NCBI RefSeq assembly: GCF_964340395.1
Contig: NC_135565.1
Span: 4,861,642-4,884,141 of the forward strand
Source: Glandiceps talaboti
Lineage: Eukaryota > Hemichordata > Enteropneusta > Spengelidae
Length of the DNA stretch: 22,500 nucleotides
Direction of reading: 5' to 3'
The notes under the pieces were generated by a model. It searched no databases. It was not told the DNA's origin and saw nothing but the letters and a program-made list of their open reading frames with translations. The position numbers were made by a program, and so were the translations under genes. Below are positions 1 to 9,493 of the stretch, one piece after another. How positions within the stretch are numbered: the stretch's first letter is position 1; the number at the start of each line of letters is the position of its first letter.

Positions 1-222
1 TCTTGTTGTTTCTGCGTGGTTGTATCAAACAGAAAAGCTGTATGGTATTGTGAAAATCACTGTCAGATGGACCGGTTGTTGTACTGACCGGTACTAACCA
101 TAGATACTCAGCGTTTGTCAATTACCATTGTAGCAGATCATCGCCGTGCTTGGAGTCGAATTATCCGCCATTAGCAAATAGAATATTAAGAAAATGAAAA
201 GAAAATCTAAAATAAACGCATG

Positions 223-649
<427 letters not shown>

Positions 650-674
650 TTAAAACTATATATTAAGAGATGTA

Positions 675-816
675 AAAATAAATGAATAAATAAATACGTC
701 AATAAATAAACAAGCAATACACAAACAAACAAACAAACATACAAACAAACAAACAAACAGATAAATAAATAAATAAACAATGAGTAAAGAAAAAATAAAA
801 GTAAGTAAATAAATAA
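675..816. repeat. Degenerate AAAT/AAAC tetranucleotide repeat
   Basis: The stretch is built from runs of AAAT (about 675-715), then ACAA/AAAC units (about 720-760), then AAAT again (about 761-816), with scattered substitutions. It follows the GATA/GACA array after only about 25 bases, so the two may be parts of one decayed microsatellite domain. No gene is visible. Confidence 0.85.
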
Positions 817-939
817 TTAGTTTATTAAACATCACTGCAAGTCGGACCCTTCATATACTATACGTGCACAGTGGTGACTTTGATTATTCAGTATCGCCAA
901 TAAATTTATTGTACACTTTGGAAGCGTTTATAGAACATG

Positions 940-943
940 CAAC
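940..943. repeat. Target-site duplication, left copy (CAAC)
   Basis: CAAC stands immediately before the left LTR (first base 944), and the same four bases stand immediately after the right LTR (11285-11288). Duplications of 4-6 bp are typical of Ty3/Gypsy integrase. Extending to five bases breaks the match (GCAAC against CAACC), so 4 bp is the best reading. Confidence 0.9.
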
Positions 944-1613
944 TGTAACCAATTTCCTGTTGCCCAGCTATGAACAAGTACCAGTTGCATATAATAATTT
1001 ATATTGGGGCCTGAGGTGTCACCGTTGGTTTTGTTTGGGATGCAAGTGTTAAGTGTACAATTATGAAGAAACAACAACCACACAAAGTCTGAGTTTGCAA
1101 TGTTCACATCTATATTTACAATCGGCACAAGAGATACGAATACATACAAAAAATACTCAATACATACAATTACATACATCAAACATCTAATAAATACAAT
1201 AAGTGTCATCAATTAATTGTAATCCAACTGGACAGTATGCTTTGATGGATTAATGACTCATGCCAAGTATATAAATAGTTCAATATTCAATTACTTCAAA
1301 TACAATATTGAACTGACATCTACTTAAATTAATTTCCAATGAATTCTGAGTCTCGTCGAGGTAGGATACCGGCTTGTCAAAATCTCAATTTAGAATGCAA
1401 CGCTTCAATGAAATACTTAGTAGTTGTAGGAAACTCGGAATATTCCCACGTAACACTATAAATTCAATCTAGATTCTATTATTGTTCTAAAGTCTTCATT
1501 CACCAATCAAGGTACTCAAAATCAGAGGTTAAGTATCAATGTATCCTAATAATTTAGAGTCAATAACTTGTATGATTCAACTCAGAAATCTGGAATTACA
1601 AAAACAATAAAGT

Positions 1614-1987
1614 TAATCAATTATTCAATGGAGTTAATGTATTCAATGACAGTATAATTAATTCATCATTCAGATCAACTGTGTCAGGAATCAAATACAA
1701 ACTAATTAATTATACAATGGAATTAATGTATTCAATGACAGTATAATTAATTCATCGTTCAGATCAACTGTGTCAGGAATCAAATACAAACTAATCAATT
1801 ATTCAATGGAGTTAATGTGTTCAGTGACAGTATAATTAATTCATCGTTCAGATCAACTGTGTCAGGAATCAAATACAAACTAATTAATTATACAATGGAA
1901 TTAATGTATTCAATGACAGTATAATTAATTCATAGTTCAGATCAGCTGTAGGAAGAATCAAATACAGACTAATAATTCATTCAATGG
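1614..1987. repeat. 89-bp tandem repeats in left LTR, four copies plus a partial fifth
   Basis: Copies start at 1614, 1703, 1792 and 1881, each exactly 89 bp, and a partial fifth starts at 1970. Each unit contains an AT-rich half with TAATTAAT-type sequence and a conserved half around CAGATCAACTGTGTCAGG. Copies 1 and 3 share TAATCAATTATTC at their start, while 2 and 4 share TAATTAATTATAC. This indicates growth by duplication of a 178-bp pair. The fourth copy is the most diverged at its end. Repeats in the promoter-bearing part of LTRs often act as enhancer repeats, but a role here is inference. Confidence 0.93.
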
Positions 1988-2010
1988 ACAGTGACAATAT
2001 CATTAGATTT

Positions 2011-2530
2011 ACAGGCAAAATAAATAATTTACTGAACACTGTGCACTCCACACGCGTAGAAATACATGTACTTGCAGACGAGTAGCTCTCTGTACCATTC
2101 AACTTCATAATTCAGCTCAGTAGTTGCAGCAACGCGTCCTTTCTTCTCAGCTCCAATTCTACTGACATTCTTTTCTTCGTCCTCGGCTCTCAGGCACACT
2201 TTAATTCTTCTACAGACCAGGGTCCACTGACACTAACACTGCTTTCGTAGTACTGAGGCATAAATAGAAACGTCCAAAACACAGGCAAATAAGTGAGTTA
2301 CTGAACACTGTTCACGCTCAACATACATAGAAACACGTGTTACTTGCCGACGAATGGTCCTCAGCTTACAACTTCATACACTTTGCTGTCCGTCTTCTTT
2401 CAGCATAGTTGAGTAAGGCAGCCGTCAAGTTGCCCTCTGAAATTGACTTCAGCTCAGTACTTCAGCAACGTGCCTTTCTTCTCCTTCCCTTCAGCCTCAG
2501 TTCTCTCTCCGTCTTTCTCTAACTTCTCTA
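2011..2530. repeat. Diverged internal duplication within the LTR
   Basis: The segment starting ACAGGCAAAATAAATAA at 2011 is repeated in diverged form at 2281 (ACAGGCAAATAAGTGAG), with TACTGAACACTG conserved in both. The similarity continues through TTCAGCTCAG (2111 and 2448), GCAACG and a CTTTCTTCTC stretch. The offset grows from 270 to 337 bp, so the second copy has about 67 extra bases. The same arrangement occurs in the right LTR (10561-11080). This is an old duplication, much more diverged than the 89-bp array. Confidence 0.75.
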
Positions 2531-2572
2531 TCTCCTACCATTCTCCGTGTCTCCTCCGCTTCATGCGTGCTT

Positions 2573-2634
2573 CCACCAAGTTCGAGCTACAAGTTACCAC
2601 TGACCACCAAGTTCGAGCTACAAGTTACCACTGA
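2573..2634. repeat. 31-bp tandem doublet in LTR
   Basis: Two directly adjacent, apparently identical 31-bp units, 2573-2603 and 2604-2634, begin CCACCAAGTTCGAGC. The same doublet is at 11123-11184 in the right LTR. In element orientation it lies in the first tenth of the LTR, within presumed U3. Confidence 0.9.
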
Positions 2635-2734
2635 CCCCTGTTAAAGGTCAAGTCCCAGGGTTCCTTAGTTAGGTCGGCTAATAGCGCCCTCATGATAGAG
2701 CTGCAAATACTTTTGTTTATATCATCTGGTTACA

Positions 2735-2746
2735 CACTCCCCTGCT
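2735..2746 (-). other. Polypurine tract
   Basis: On the minus strand the twelve bases directly upstream of the 3' LTR read GAAGCAGGGGAG, purines except for one C, and abut the TGTAACC end of the LTR. This is the expected place and composition for the primer of second-strand DNA synthesis. It is short, but the last six bases (GGGGAG) are a typical core. The rest of 2747-2911 is a short 3' untranslated stretch after the Gag-Pol stop, with nothing recognisable. Confidence 0.85.
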
Positions 2747-2911
2747 TCGGGAAAGGTCGTCCCGACCTTCACCAACCAATTTTACCATTCTTAAAGATAC
2801 TCTTCAGGTTATCATCTTAGTTGTCTCCAACCAAGTGCTGGGTATGGTCCATTCTGCTGTCTCTCCCACAGAGGTTGACAAATAGATCGCACCAATTTCC
2901 ACATAACCATT

Positions 2912-5900
2912 CTAATCTTTACCTGCAGCTAGTTTCCTTTTCAAGTTGGACAATCTCTCTCCTTGTCCCACTATCAAGTTCTCCAATTCTGCAAATATAG
3001 TCTTCAGGTCTTTTACCATTTCATTCTCACCATCCTTTTGACATATCTGTGCATAAGTCAGTCTGTCAGGTGGTCGTCTTATTCTAGTAGATCTCCTGGG
3101 TAGAGTTCTCTCATCAGATTCGTTTCCTGATTCCATTATTTCTACACCTTGAGATTCTTCTCTTACACTCATTCCATCTGTTGTAGTCACATCCATTTCT
3201 GGTGTATCTCTCTGTTGGGCTTCAATTTCTGATTCTTCCATCTTAGAACTTACAGTTCTTGGTATGAATTCTGGTGCATCAGCTGACATGTCACTAGTGC
3301 TGTCTTTAGTAGGTGATTCAATACTCTGACCACTTTCTAAGGTTGAATCAGTGACTTCTGTTCTGACGTTCTGCATTTCTCTCTCTGTTTCTGATCTTTC
3401 TTCTTCAGCATGACTTCTTCCAATAGTCTCTACAGATATTGAAGATGGAATAGATACTGCACTTTCCTTACCATGCTCCATACCTGTAGTTTTCTGTCTT
3501 CTAGTTTCATCTCGTCTCTTTGATGTAGATGTAATTATAATTGGAAAATCCAGTATAACATCATCCTCATCTGTTTCTTCCTCTTCACATTTCTCCTCAA
3601 CTCTTGCCTGGCTCCTTGTCTTTCTTGTACTAGAAACAATTTCTGCTTTCTCTCTTGGTAGTTTCAATGGTCGTTCTGAGTATGGAATTGGTAGTGAACT
3701 GCAGGGTAACAATAAATTCCTATGCAGAGTTTTCTCTCTCCCATCAGGTCCTTCAGACTTGACTACATAGACAGGTATGTCTGGGTGGATTCTCCTAACC
3801 ACTCTGTACTGCTGTGACTCCCATCTGTCTGCAATTTTGTGTTTCCCTCTAAGGTTCACATTCTTTACCAGAACAATATCTCCAGGCTCAAGTACTGCTT
3901 CTGTCACATTCTTGTCATATCTCTTCTTGTTTTTGTCTGCTGTCTTTCTTGCATTCTTGGTCGCCAACTCATATGATACTTTCAGTCGATTCCGCATCTC
4001 CTCAATGTACTTGTCATATCCTCCCCCCGGTGAGTCCTCTGGCTGCAAGCCCATGTACACATCAATGGGTAATCTGGGATGTCGCCCGTACATCAGATAA
4101 TATGGAGCAAAGCCAGTGCTATCATTGCGGGTGCAATTGTAGGCATGTACCAATGGTGCCACATACTTCCTCCACTTAACCTTCTGTTCCTTAGACAACG
4201 TACCTAGCATATCAATCAGTGTGCGATTGAACCTCTCACATTGCCCGTTACCCTGGGGATGATAAGGTGTGGTTCGCGTCTTCTGTATTCCGGTGAATTC
4301 ACAGAGCTGCTTTATCACTTTGGATTCAAAATCTCTGCCTTGGTCAGAGTGCAGTCTCTTGGGAAACCCATAGTGTACCAGGAAGTGTTTATACAAGTGC
4401 TCTGCTGTGGGTTTGGCTTTCTGGTTGGTTGTAGGGATTGCAACAGCATATCGAGTGAAGTGGTCTGTAATAACCAGGATGTTTCCAACACCTCCCTTAC
4501 CATCTTCAATAGTCAAGTAGTCAATACATACTAGCTCCATGGGTTGTGTTGTCTGAACATTTACCAATGGGGCAGTTCTTTGCAGAGTAGTCTGGAGCTT
4601 TCGTCGAGTACATCGTTCACATGTCTTTATCTTCTGTTCTACATCTTTGGACATAAATGGCCAATAGAACCGATTACGTAGCAGTTCCAGGGTCCGTTCT
4701 TGTCCCAAGTGACCAACGTCATCATGGACTCCTTCAAGCGCAGTTCCCCGAAACTTGCTTGGTAACACCAGTTGATACAACCATTGTCCATTATGTCCCA
4801 TTCTCTTCCGATACAGTACCCCTTGACGAAAACATAACTTATTCCATTCCTTCAGTCCACTAATCACTTCAATTGGCTCTTTCGATTTCTCTGTTTTAGT
4901 TGGTAACTTCTTCTGTTCTTTATACTGGTACAGACGTCCTATCACTGGGTCTGCTCTCTGCCATTTCTCCCATTCCTGCATAGTTACAGCTGGCAATGCC
5001 TGTGTTCCTAGCATAGATGGAGGTTCATTCAATGACGGTGGAATTGCTGCGCTGGAACATCCAATTGCATCTATCCAACCATTTCGATTTGTCTGTTGAG
5101 TCTGACACACAGCTGTTACCACTTCTGCTGGTACAGAAATCAGTTTGTCCTTATCTTCTCGCATTTTGGTAGACGTCATTTCATTCTCAGTCACTTCTGA
5201 TGTTGTCTTCTGGTGTTGTCTGGACAGACCATCAGCATCATTGTTCTGAGTTCCTGGTCGGTACATCAGTCTGAAGTCATAGGTGGCCAATGCTGCTACC
5301 CAACGGTGACCTGTAGCATCTAGTTTTGCAGACGTGTTGACATAGGTTAACGGATTATTATCCGTCACCACTGTAAACTTATTGCCATAAAGGTAGTCAT
5401 GGAACTTTTCGGTGACTGCCCATTTCAATGCTAGAAATTCTAGTTTGTGAGCCGGATAATTCTTCTCACTTCTTGACAGACCACGACTTGCATACATAAT
5501 GACTCGCTTCTCCTTTCCTTCTCCTTGGTACAGTACAGCACCTAAACCTGAGAAACTTGCATCAATGTGAAGTTCAAACGGCTTACTATAGTCTGCATAT
5601 GCCAATACAGGAGGGCTGGTCAAGTGTCCAATCACACTGTCAAATGCCTTCTGATGTATTTCTGTCCATTTGAATTCAGGAGCTGCAGTTTTACTCTGTC
5701 TAGACTTCCCTCGTCTCTTATACTTGGTTTGTAATCCAATGGTGAGGTCATTCAATGGTTTCACAATGTTGGAATACCCTTTGACGAATCGCCGGTAGTA
5801 CCCTGCAAAACCTAAGAAACTCTTTACTTCTTTGGCATTGGTCGGCACTTTCCACTCCTTCAATGCTCTGATTTTGTCTGGATCGGTTTCTATTCCATGT

Positions 5901-8900
5901 TCCGAGACGACATGTCCCAAGTACTTCACTCTCTGTCTGAACAGTTGACACTTCTTAGCTTTCAGCTTTAGTCCGTTCTCTGCTAGTCTATCTAATACCA
6001 TGGCTAGTCGTTCTTTGTGTTCTTCAAATGTCTTAGAAAAGATTATGATATCGTCCAGATACACCAAGCAGATGTTCAAATGCAAATCATTCAAACACTT
6101 CTCCATACACCGTTGAAATGTGGCTGGACTTCCTGTCAAACCCATTGGCATTGTGGTACATTCCCAGAATCCCATAGGTGTCACAAAAGCTGTCTTTTCA
6201 ATGTCCTCTTCAGCCATTTCTATTTGCCAATAGCCAGATTTCAAATCCAACGAGGTGAACCACTTGGCATTACTTAAGGCATCAAGGCTTTCATCTATTC
6301 TTGGGAGAGCGTAGGAATCTCGGATAGTACGCAAGTTAATCTTGCGATAGTCGATACACAGCCTAGTGCTTCCATCTTTCTTAGTAACAATGACAATTGG
6401 AGCTGCCCATGGGCTGTGTGACTCACGAATGACACCACTCTCCTTCATCACATTCAATACTTGTCGTACCTCTTCATACATGGCTGGTGGGATTCGTCGA
6501 AAGCGTTCCTTGATGGGTTCACTATTTGTCAGTCTGATTCGGTGTTTCTCAATCGTACATCGTCCAAGATCATATTCATGCATGGAGATTGCAGCTTTTT
6601 TTGTAAGTAGCAATTCCCGTACTTGTTCCAACTGTTCATCATCAACTGGGGATCCTGACATATCAAACTCTACTCCTTCTCCTAGAGAGATCTTCCTGCC
6701 ATCTTCTGTCTCTGTGTTCTTTGTTTTAACATCGTTCTCCAATGATCTTTCCCTCATAGCAAATTCACAAGGATGTTCATCTGGCTTTCCCAACCATGTT
6801 ACAGAATGAGCACTAGCAACAATTTCTCCTGGGCGGATAGTCACTGGATGCACTGATGTATTCTGGATACAGACAGGCACTTTAGATTTCTCTCTTTGAC
6901 ACTTGAGAACTGTTACAGCAGGATTGGTACTAATTTGTCCTCTAGCTCGATTACTAGGTTCCACTGACACCACATATTGGTCTCCCCTTGGACCTTTCTT
7001 AGCACGGCCCCAAATAGTGGTGGCATGTCCTGGGTCTAGTTTCACTGGATGACGTAACAATGCTTTCACATCTCCAAGGTTACCTTTAGGACCAACAAAC
7101 CTGTCTCTATCGTTTAACTTCTTAAATACTCCTTGACCAATCGCTGATATTCTCATGTTCCTTCCCTCTCTGCTTTTTCTAGTGTTGAACCAACTTCTAG
7201 GAAATAGTTCTAACATATTTGTTCCAATCAGTATTGGCACCTGCACATTATACTCATTGTTTGGAACCACTAATGCTGGAATTGTATATCCACTGTCGTC
7301 ACCAAATACCTTGACTGGAAAAGACATCGTTGCTTCTACAATACCAATAAACTGAATAGGAAGATCGTTAGCTCCTTTGATCACCAGTGTATCTTCAACC
7401 TCATATATAGGTAAATCAGATAAATGCTGATCATAAAAGTCTTTACTAATGGTTGTGACTTGTGACCCAGTGTCAATGAGACATGAACTTTCCACACCAT
7501 CAATAAATACTCTTCCTTCCATTGCACCACCAATCAACCCAACTTTCTTCGACGGGACCTGAAGTGGCTTCCTACCAACTCTCCTCTGATGAATCCTATT
7601 CATATTCAAATGTGTTGAATTCTTATCCTCACTCAGTCCACCATTCTTGGAATGCAATTCACCATTACTGTGTCTGTGTGATGACCTAGTTTCTCTCTTT
7701 GGTTCTCTACAGTGTTTTGCCATATGTCCCTCCTTTCCACAATTGTAGCAAAGGAATGGTTCTTTATGCACAGGTTTCACTATTACTTTAGGGTGTGACA
7801 CATTCTGCCTATCATGCTCCAATTTCTGTACTCGTTCATTTGTTCTCTTCAGTTCATCTTTCAGAGAATTCATCAAGTCTGTTTGAGCTTTGATTGTCTC
7901 TGAAAGTCCCTGCATCCCTTCAGCTGTCAGTGTCATCATTTTCATAGTTTGAGAGAGTTGACTCTCTTCATTACCATGAATGTTCGTTTCTTCTGTGGTT
8001 TTAACTTGCTGGGTCCTTCCAGTTGAAGTTTTCTTCACCTTTGAGTCATCCATTCTCTCCTTTCCCATTCTCTCCTTCCCTTCCTGTTCTACCTTCCTAG
8101 CTAGTTGAAGTAGCTGTTCAAAGCTGGTGCTGTGTCTCATTTCTGATCGAAGAACATCATGTACCCGATCATCCTTCAATCCCCGCCAAAACACTGTCTT
8201 TAAAGTCTCTCCTATAGCATTCAGATGGATACCACCTCGCCTTTCAACTGTGAAGATCTCTGCTTCAAGTCGATTACCATACTGTGATACACTTTCTCCT
8301 TCTCTCTGTCTGTTGTTACTGTAAAATTTCTCCAATAACATTGCACCAGTTTCAACTTCACCAAAACTTATTTCTAGTTTATGAAGAATCTGTTCCAGTG
8401 TAGCTTCTGGGTGCATGTTCATCACCATTTTAGCTGCTGAACCACGCAGTGACTTCCTAACAGCTTGTCGGATTACTCTGAAACTATGAGTAGAATCTTC
8501 ATATAGACATTCCACTTCATATTTCCACATTTCAAAGTCCACATCAGTTTTTCGATCATTATCACCAGAGAAGTTTGATAATCTGGGAGGTTGATACAAT
8601 GCCATTGGTGTTGGCTCCACACTGTCATCCTCGAAATTAAATCGGCGACGTACACTTTGCGGTGTTCTCGCTTGTTCACCAGGTGGACCACCTCTGTAAC
8701 TGGTTTCAGGTAACCCTCGTTCCAGTTCACGTTTTACTGTAGCAGCTTCCTCTTTCAATCTATTCCTTCTTTCCAGCAACTCTTTCATTCGGGCCATCTC
8801 AGACTCCCCTTGTTTAATCGACTGTTCCAATTCATCTATCTCACTGGTACCACCTCCTACATTCTCCCCACGGACTCTGGAATGTACATCAGACAGCCAC

Positions 8901-9097
8901 GTGGGTGTTCTATCAATTGGAGTACGCAGCATGGTATGACCACGACCCCTTCCAATTCCACTCTTGTAACCACCAGAATCTGTCACAGTCTTAGCGTCAC
9001 CATAAGCAGTTAATGTAGTTCCAGTGTGATCAAGGTCAACCCATTTATCAAGTCCACCAGGTTCAACCATAACTTCTGGTTCTCCACCTTCTGCCAT
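2912..9097 (-). CDS. Gag-Pol polyprotein of Ty3/Gypsy-type LTR retrotransposon
   Basis: Single frame of 2,061 residues. Gag comes first: a coiled coil (about 86-128), a capsid-like helical region (about 165-340), a second coiled coil (about 390-432) and one CCHC zinc knuckle (C450, C453, H458, C463). The aspartic protease has its D-T-G triad at 542-544. Reverse transcriptase spans about 850-1100, with catalytic D951 and the YLDD box at 1013-1016. RNase H begins near 1173, with D1179. Integrase has an HHCC zinc site (H1458, H1463, C1493, C1496), catalytic D1526, D1585 and E1621 (35 residues between the last two) and a GPY/F-like module near 1735-1800. A charged tail follows (1800-2061). The start is favoured by its context: A at -3 and G at +4, with the leader upstream. 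Gag and Pol share one frame, so no frameshift or stop separates them. The capsid region reminds me of PNMA-type Gag, which is inference. Confidence 0.97.
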   Translation of the reverse strand: MAEGGEPEVMVEPGGLDKWVDLDHTGTTLTAYGDAKTVTDSGGYKSGIGRGRGHTMLRTPIDRTPTWLSDVHSRVRGENVGGGTSEIDELEQSIKQGESEMARMKELLERRNRLKEEAATVKRELERGLPETSYRGGPPGEQARTPQSVRRRFNFEDDSVEPTPMALYQPPRLSNFSGDNDRKTDVDFEMWKYEVECLYEDSTHSFRVIRQAVRKSLRGSAAKMVMNMHPEATLEQILHKLEISFGEVETGAMLLEKFYSNNRQREGESVSQYGNRLEAEIFTVERRGGIHLNAIGETLKTVFWRGLKDDRVHDVLRSEMRHSTSFEQLLQLARKVEQEGKERMGKERMDDSKVKKTSTGRTQQVKTTEETNIHGNEESQLSQTMKMMTLTAEGMQGLSETIKAQTDLMNSLKDELKRTNERVQKLEHDRQNVSHPKVIVKPVHKEPFLCYNCGKEGHMAKHCREPKRETRSSHRHSNGELHSKNGGLSEDKNSTHLNMNRIHQRRVGRKPLQVPSKKVGLIGGAMEGRVFIDGVESSCLIDTGSQVTTISKDFYDQHLSDLPIYEVEDTLVIKGANDLPIQFIGIVEATMSFPVKVFGDDSGYTIPALVVPNNEYNVQVPILIGTNMLELFPRSWFNTRKSREGRNMRISAIGQGVFKKLNDRDRFVGPKGNLGDVKALLRHPVKLDPGHATTIWGRAKKGPRGDQYVVSVEPSNRARGQISTNPAVTVLKCQREKSKVPVCIQNTSVHPVTIRPGEIVASAHSVTWLGKPDEHPCEFAMRERSLENDVKTKNTETEDGRKISLGEGVEFDMSGSPVDDEQLEQVRELLLTKKAAISMHEYDLGRCTIEKHRIRLTNSEPIKERFRRIPPAMYEEVRQVLNVMKESGVIRESHSPWAAPIVIVTKKDGSTRLCIDYRKINLRTIRDSYALPRIDESLDALSNAKWFTSLDLKSGYWQIEMAEEDIEKTAFVTPMGFWECTTMPMGLTGSPATFQRCMEKCLNDLHLNICLVYLDDIIIFSKTFEEHKERLAMVLDRLAENGLKLKAKKCQLFRQRVKYLGHVVSEHGIETDPDKIRALKEWKVPTNAKEVKSFLGFAGYYRRFVKGYSNIVKPLNDLTIGLQTKYKRRGKSRQSKTAAPEFKWTEIHQKAFDSVIGHLTSPPVLAYADYSKPFELHIDASFSGLGAVLYQGEGKEKRVIMYASRGLSRSEKNYPAHKLEFLALKWAVTEKFHDYLYGNKFTVVTDNNPLTYVNTSAKLDATGHRWVAALATYDFRLMYRPGTQNNDADGLSRQHQKTTSEVTENEMTSTKMREDKDKLISVPAEVVTAVCQTQQTNRNGWIDAIGCSSAAIPPSLNEPPSMLGTQALPAVTMQEWEKWQRADPVIGRLYQYKEQKKLPTKTEKSKEPIEVISGLKEWNKLCFRQGVLYRKRMGHNGQWLYQLVLPSKFRGTALEGVHDDVGHLGQERTLELLRNRFYWPFMSKDVEQKIKTCERCTRRKLQTTLQRTAPLVNVQTTQPMELVCIDYLTIEDGKGGVGNILVITDHFTRYAVAIPTTNQKAKPTAEHLYKHFLVHYGFPKRLHSDQGRDFESKVIKQLCEFTGIQKTRTTPYHPQGNGQCERFNRTLIDMLGTLSKEQKVKWRKYVAPLVHAYNCTRNDSTGFAPYYLMYGRHPRLPIDVYMGLQPEDSPGGGYDKYIEEMRNRLKVSYELATKNARKTADKNKKRYDKNVTEAVLEPGDIVLVKNVNLRGKHKIADRWESQQYRVVRRIHPDIPVYVVKSEGPDGREKTLHRNLLLPCSSLPIPYSERPLKLPREKAEIVSSTRKTRSQARVEEKCEEEETDEDDVILDFPIIITSTSKRRDETRRQKTTGMEHGKESAVSIPSSISVETIGRSHAEEERSETEREMQNVRTEVTDSTLESGQSIESPTKDSTSDMSADAPEFIPRTVSSKMEESEIEAQQRDTPEMDVTTTDGMSVREESQGVEIMESGNESDERTLPRRSTRIRRPPDRLTYAQICQKDGENEMVKDLKTIFAELENLIVGQGERLSNLKRKLAAGKD

Positions 9098-9471
9098 CTT
9101 TTACCAACTAAGAGGTCAAACGTGTATATTCTTTGAAACAAAGCTAGATAGATATGGAATCAGTTTGAGAACAGAAGAGGGAATAAATAGGAAACTATTA
9201 TGCAATTTAACAAGGGAAAAATCCTAACAGTATCTCAGTATCTTAATGCAAAAGAATACTCTGATGCATTAATGCAAATCAGCAGTGACAATAACCTTAA
9301 CAGTATCTTAATGCAAGGATTTGCAAGTGTGACCAGACTAGTCACTTCAAAAGGTTCAATCTCGTTCACAAAATCTAATATGGTGTTCGCTTCCTCGAAC
9401 TGTACACTTTCTATACTCTTTCTATACTTGTATCCAACCAACACAATTTTCCCTTGTTCACCACCACCCTG
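9098..9471 (-). other. Leader between primer binding site and gag start
   Basis: About 0.37 kb of presumed 5' untranslated RNA, where packaging signals would be expected. A motif CAGTATCTTAATGCA occurs twice on the plus strand, near 9234 and 9301, and ATGCAAAT occurs near 9272. A minus-strand frame of 175 codons (9762 down to 9235) starts inside the 5' LTR, crosses the primer binding site and ends 137 bases before the gag start. It has a hydrophobic N-terminal third but resembles no family I know. It is probably fortuitous and could matter only as an upstream ORF. Confidence 0.6.
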
Positions 9472-9489
9472 GCCCCACGTTGGGCGCCA
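9472..9489 (-). other. Primer binding site, tRNA-Lys type
   Basis: On the minus strand, after a 4-base spacer (TATT) from the end of the 5' LTR, the sequence reads TGGCGCCCAACGTGGGGC. Eighteen bases starting TGG are expected to pair with the CCA-bearing 3' end of a tRNA. This one matches the lysine-tRNA (Lys1,2) primer site known from several retroviruses. The tRNA assignment rests on my knowledge of that sequence and not on a search. Confidence 0.92.
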
Positions 9490-9493
9490 AATA

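Larger units (their letters stand above)
944..2734 (-). repeat. Left LTR (3' LTR of the minus-strand element)
   Basis: This is a 1,791-bp direct repeat, displaced by exactly 8,550 bp from the right LTR. It is long for a Gypsy-type LTR. It holds an 89-bp tandem array (1614-1987), a diverged duplication (2011-2530) and a 31-bp doublet (2573-2634). No clear AATAAA was found on the element's sense strand within it, so the position of the R region and the polyadenylation site is unknown. Short plus-strand frames inside it, such as the one at 2443-2634, occur identically in the other LTR and show no family resemblance. Confidence 0.97.

Noticed and set aside
864-1052. 62-codon plus-strand frame running from host DNA into the LTR
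   Set aside because: It crosses the insertion boundary at 943/944, so its second half is LTR. The host part (about 27 codons) has no splice signals or recognisable motif.
2443-2634. 63-codon plus-strand frame in the LTR, repeated at 10993-11184
   Set aside because: It is inside the LTR, antisense to the element, with no known motif. Its identity in the other copy follows from LTR copying.
2912-3700. Envelope gene in the 3' part of the element
   Set aside because: The region continues the Pol frame, is charged and acidic, and has no signal peptide or membrane-spanning segment.
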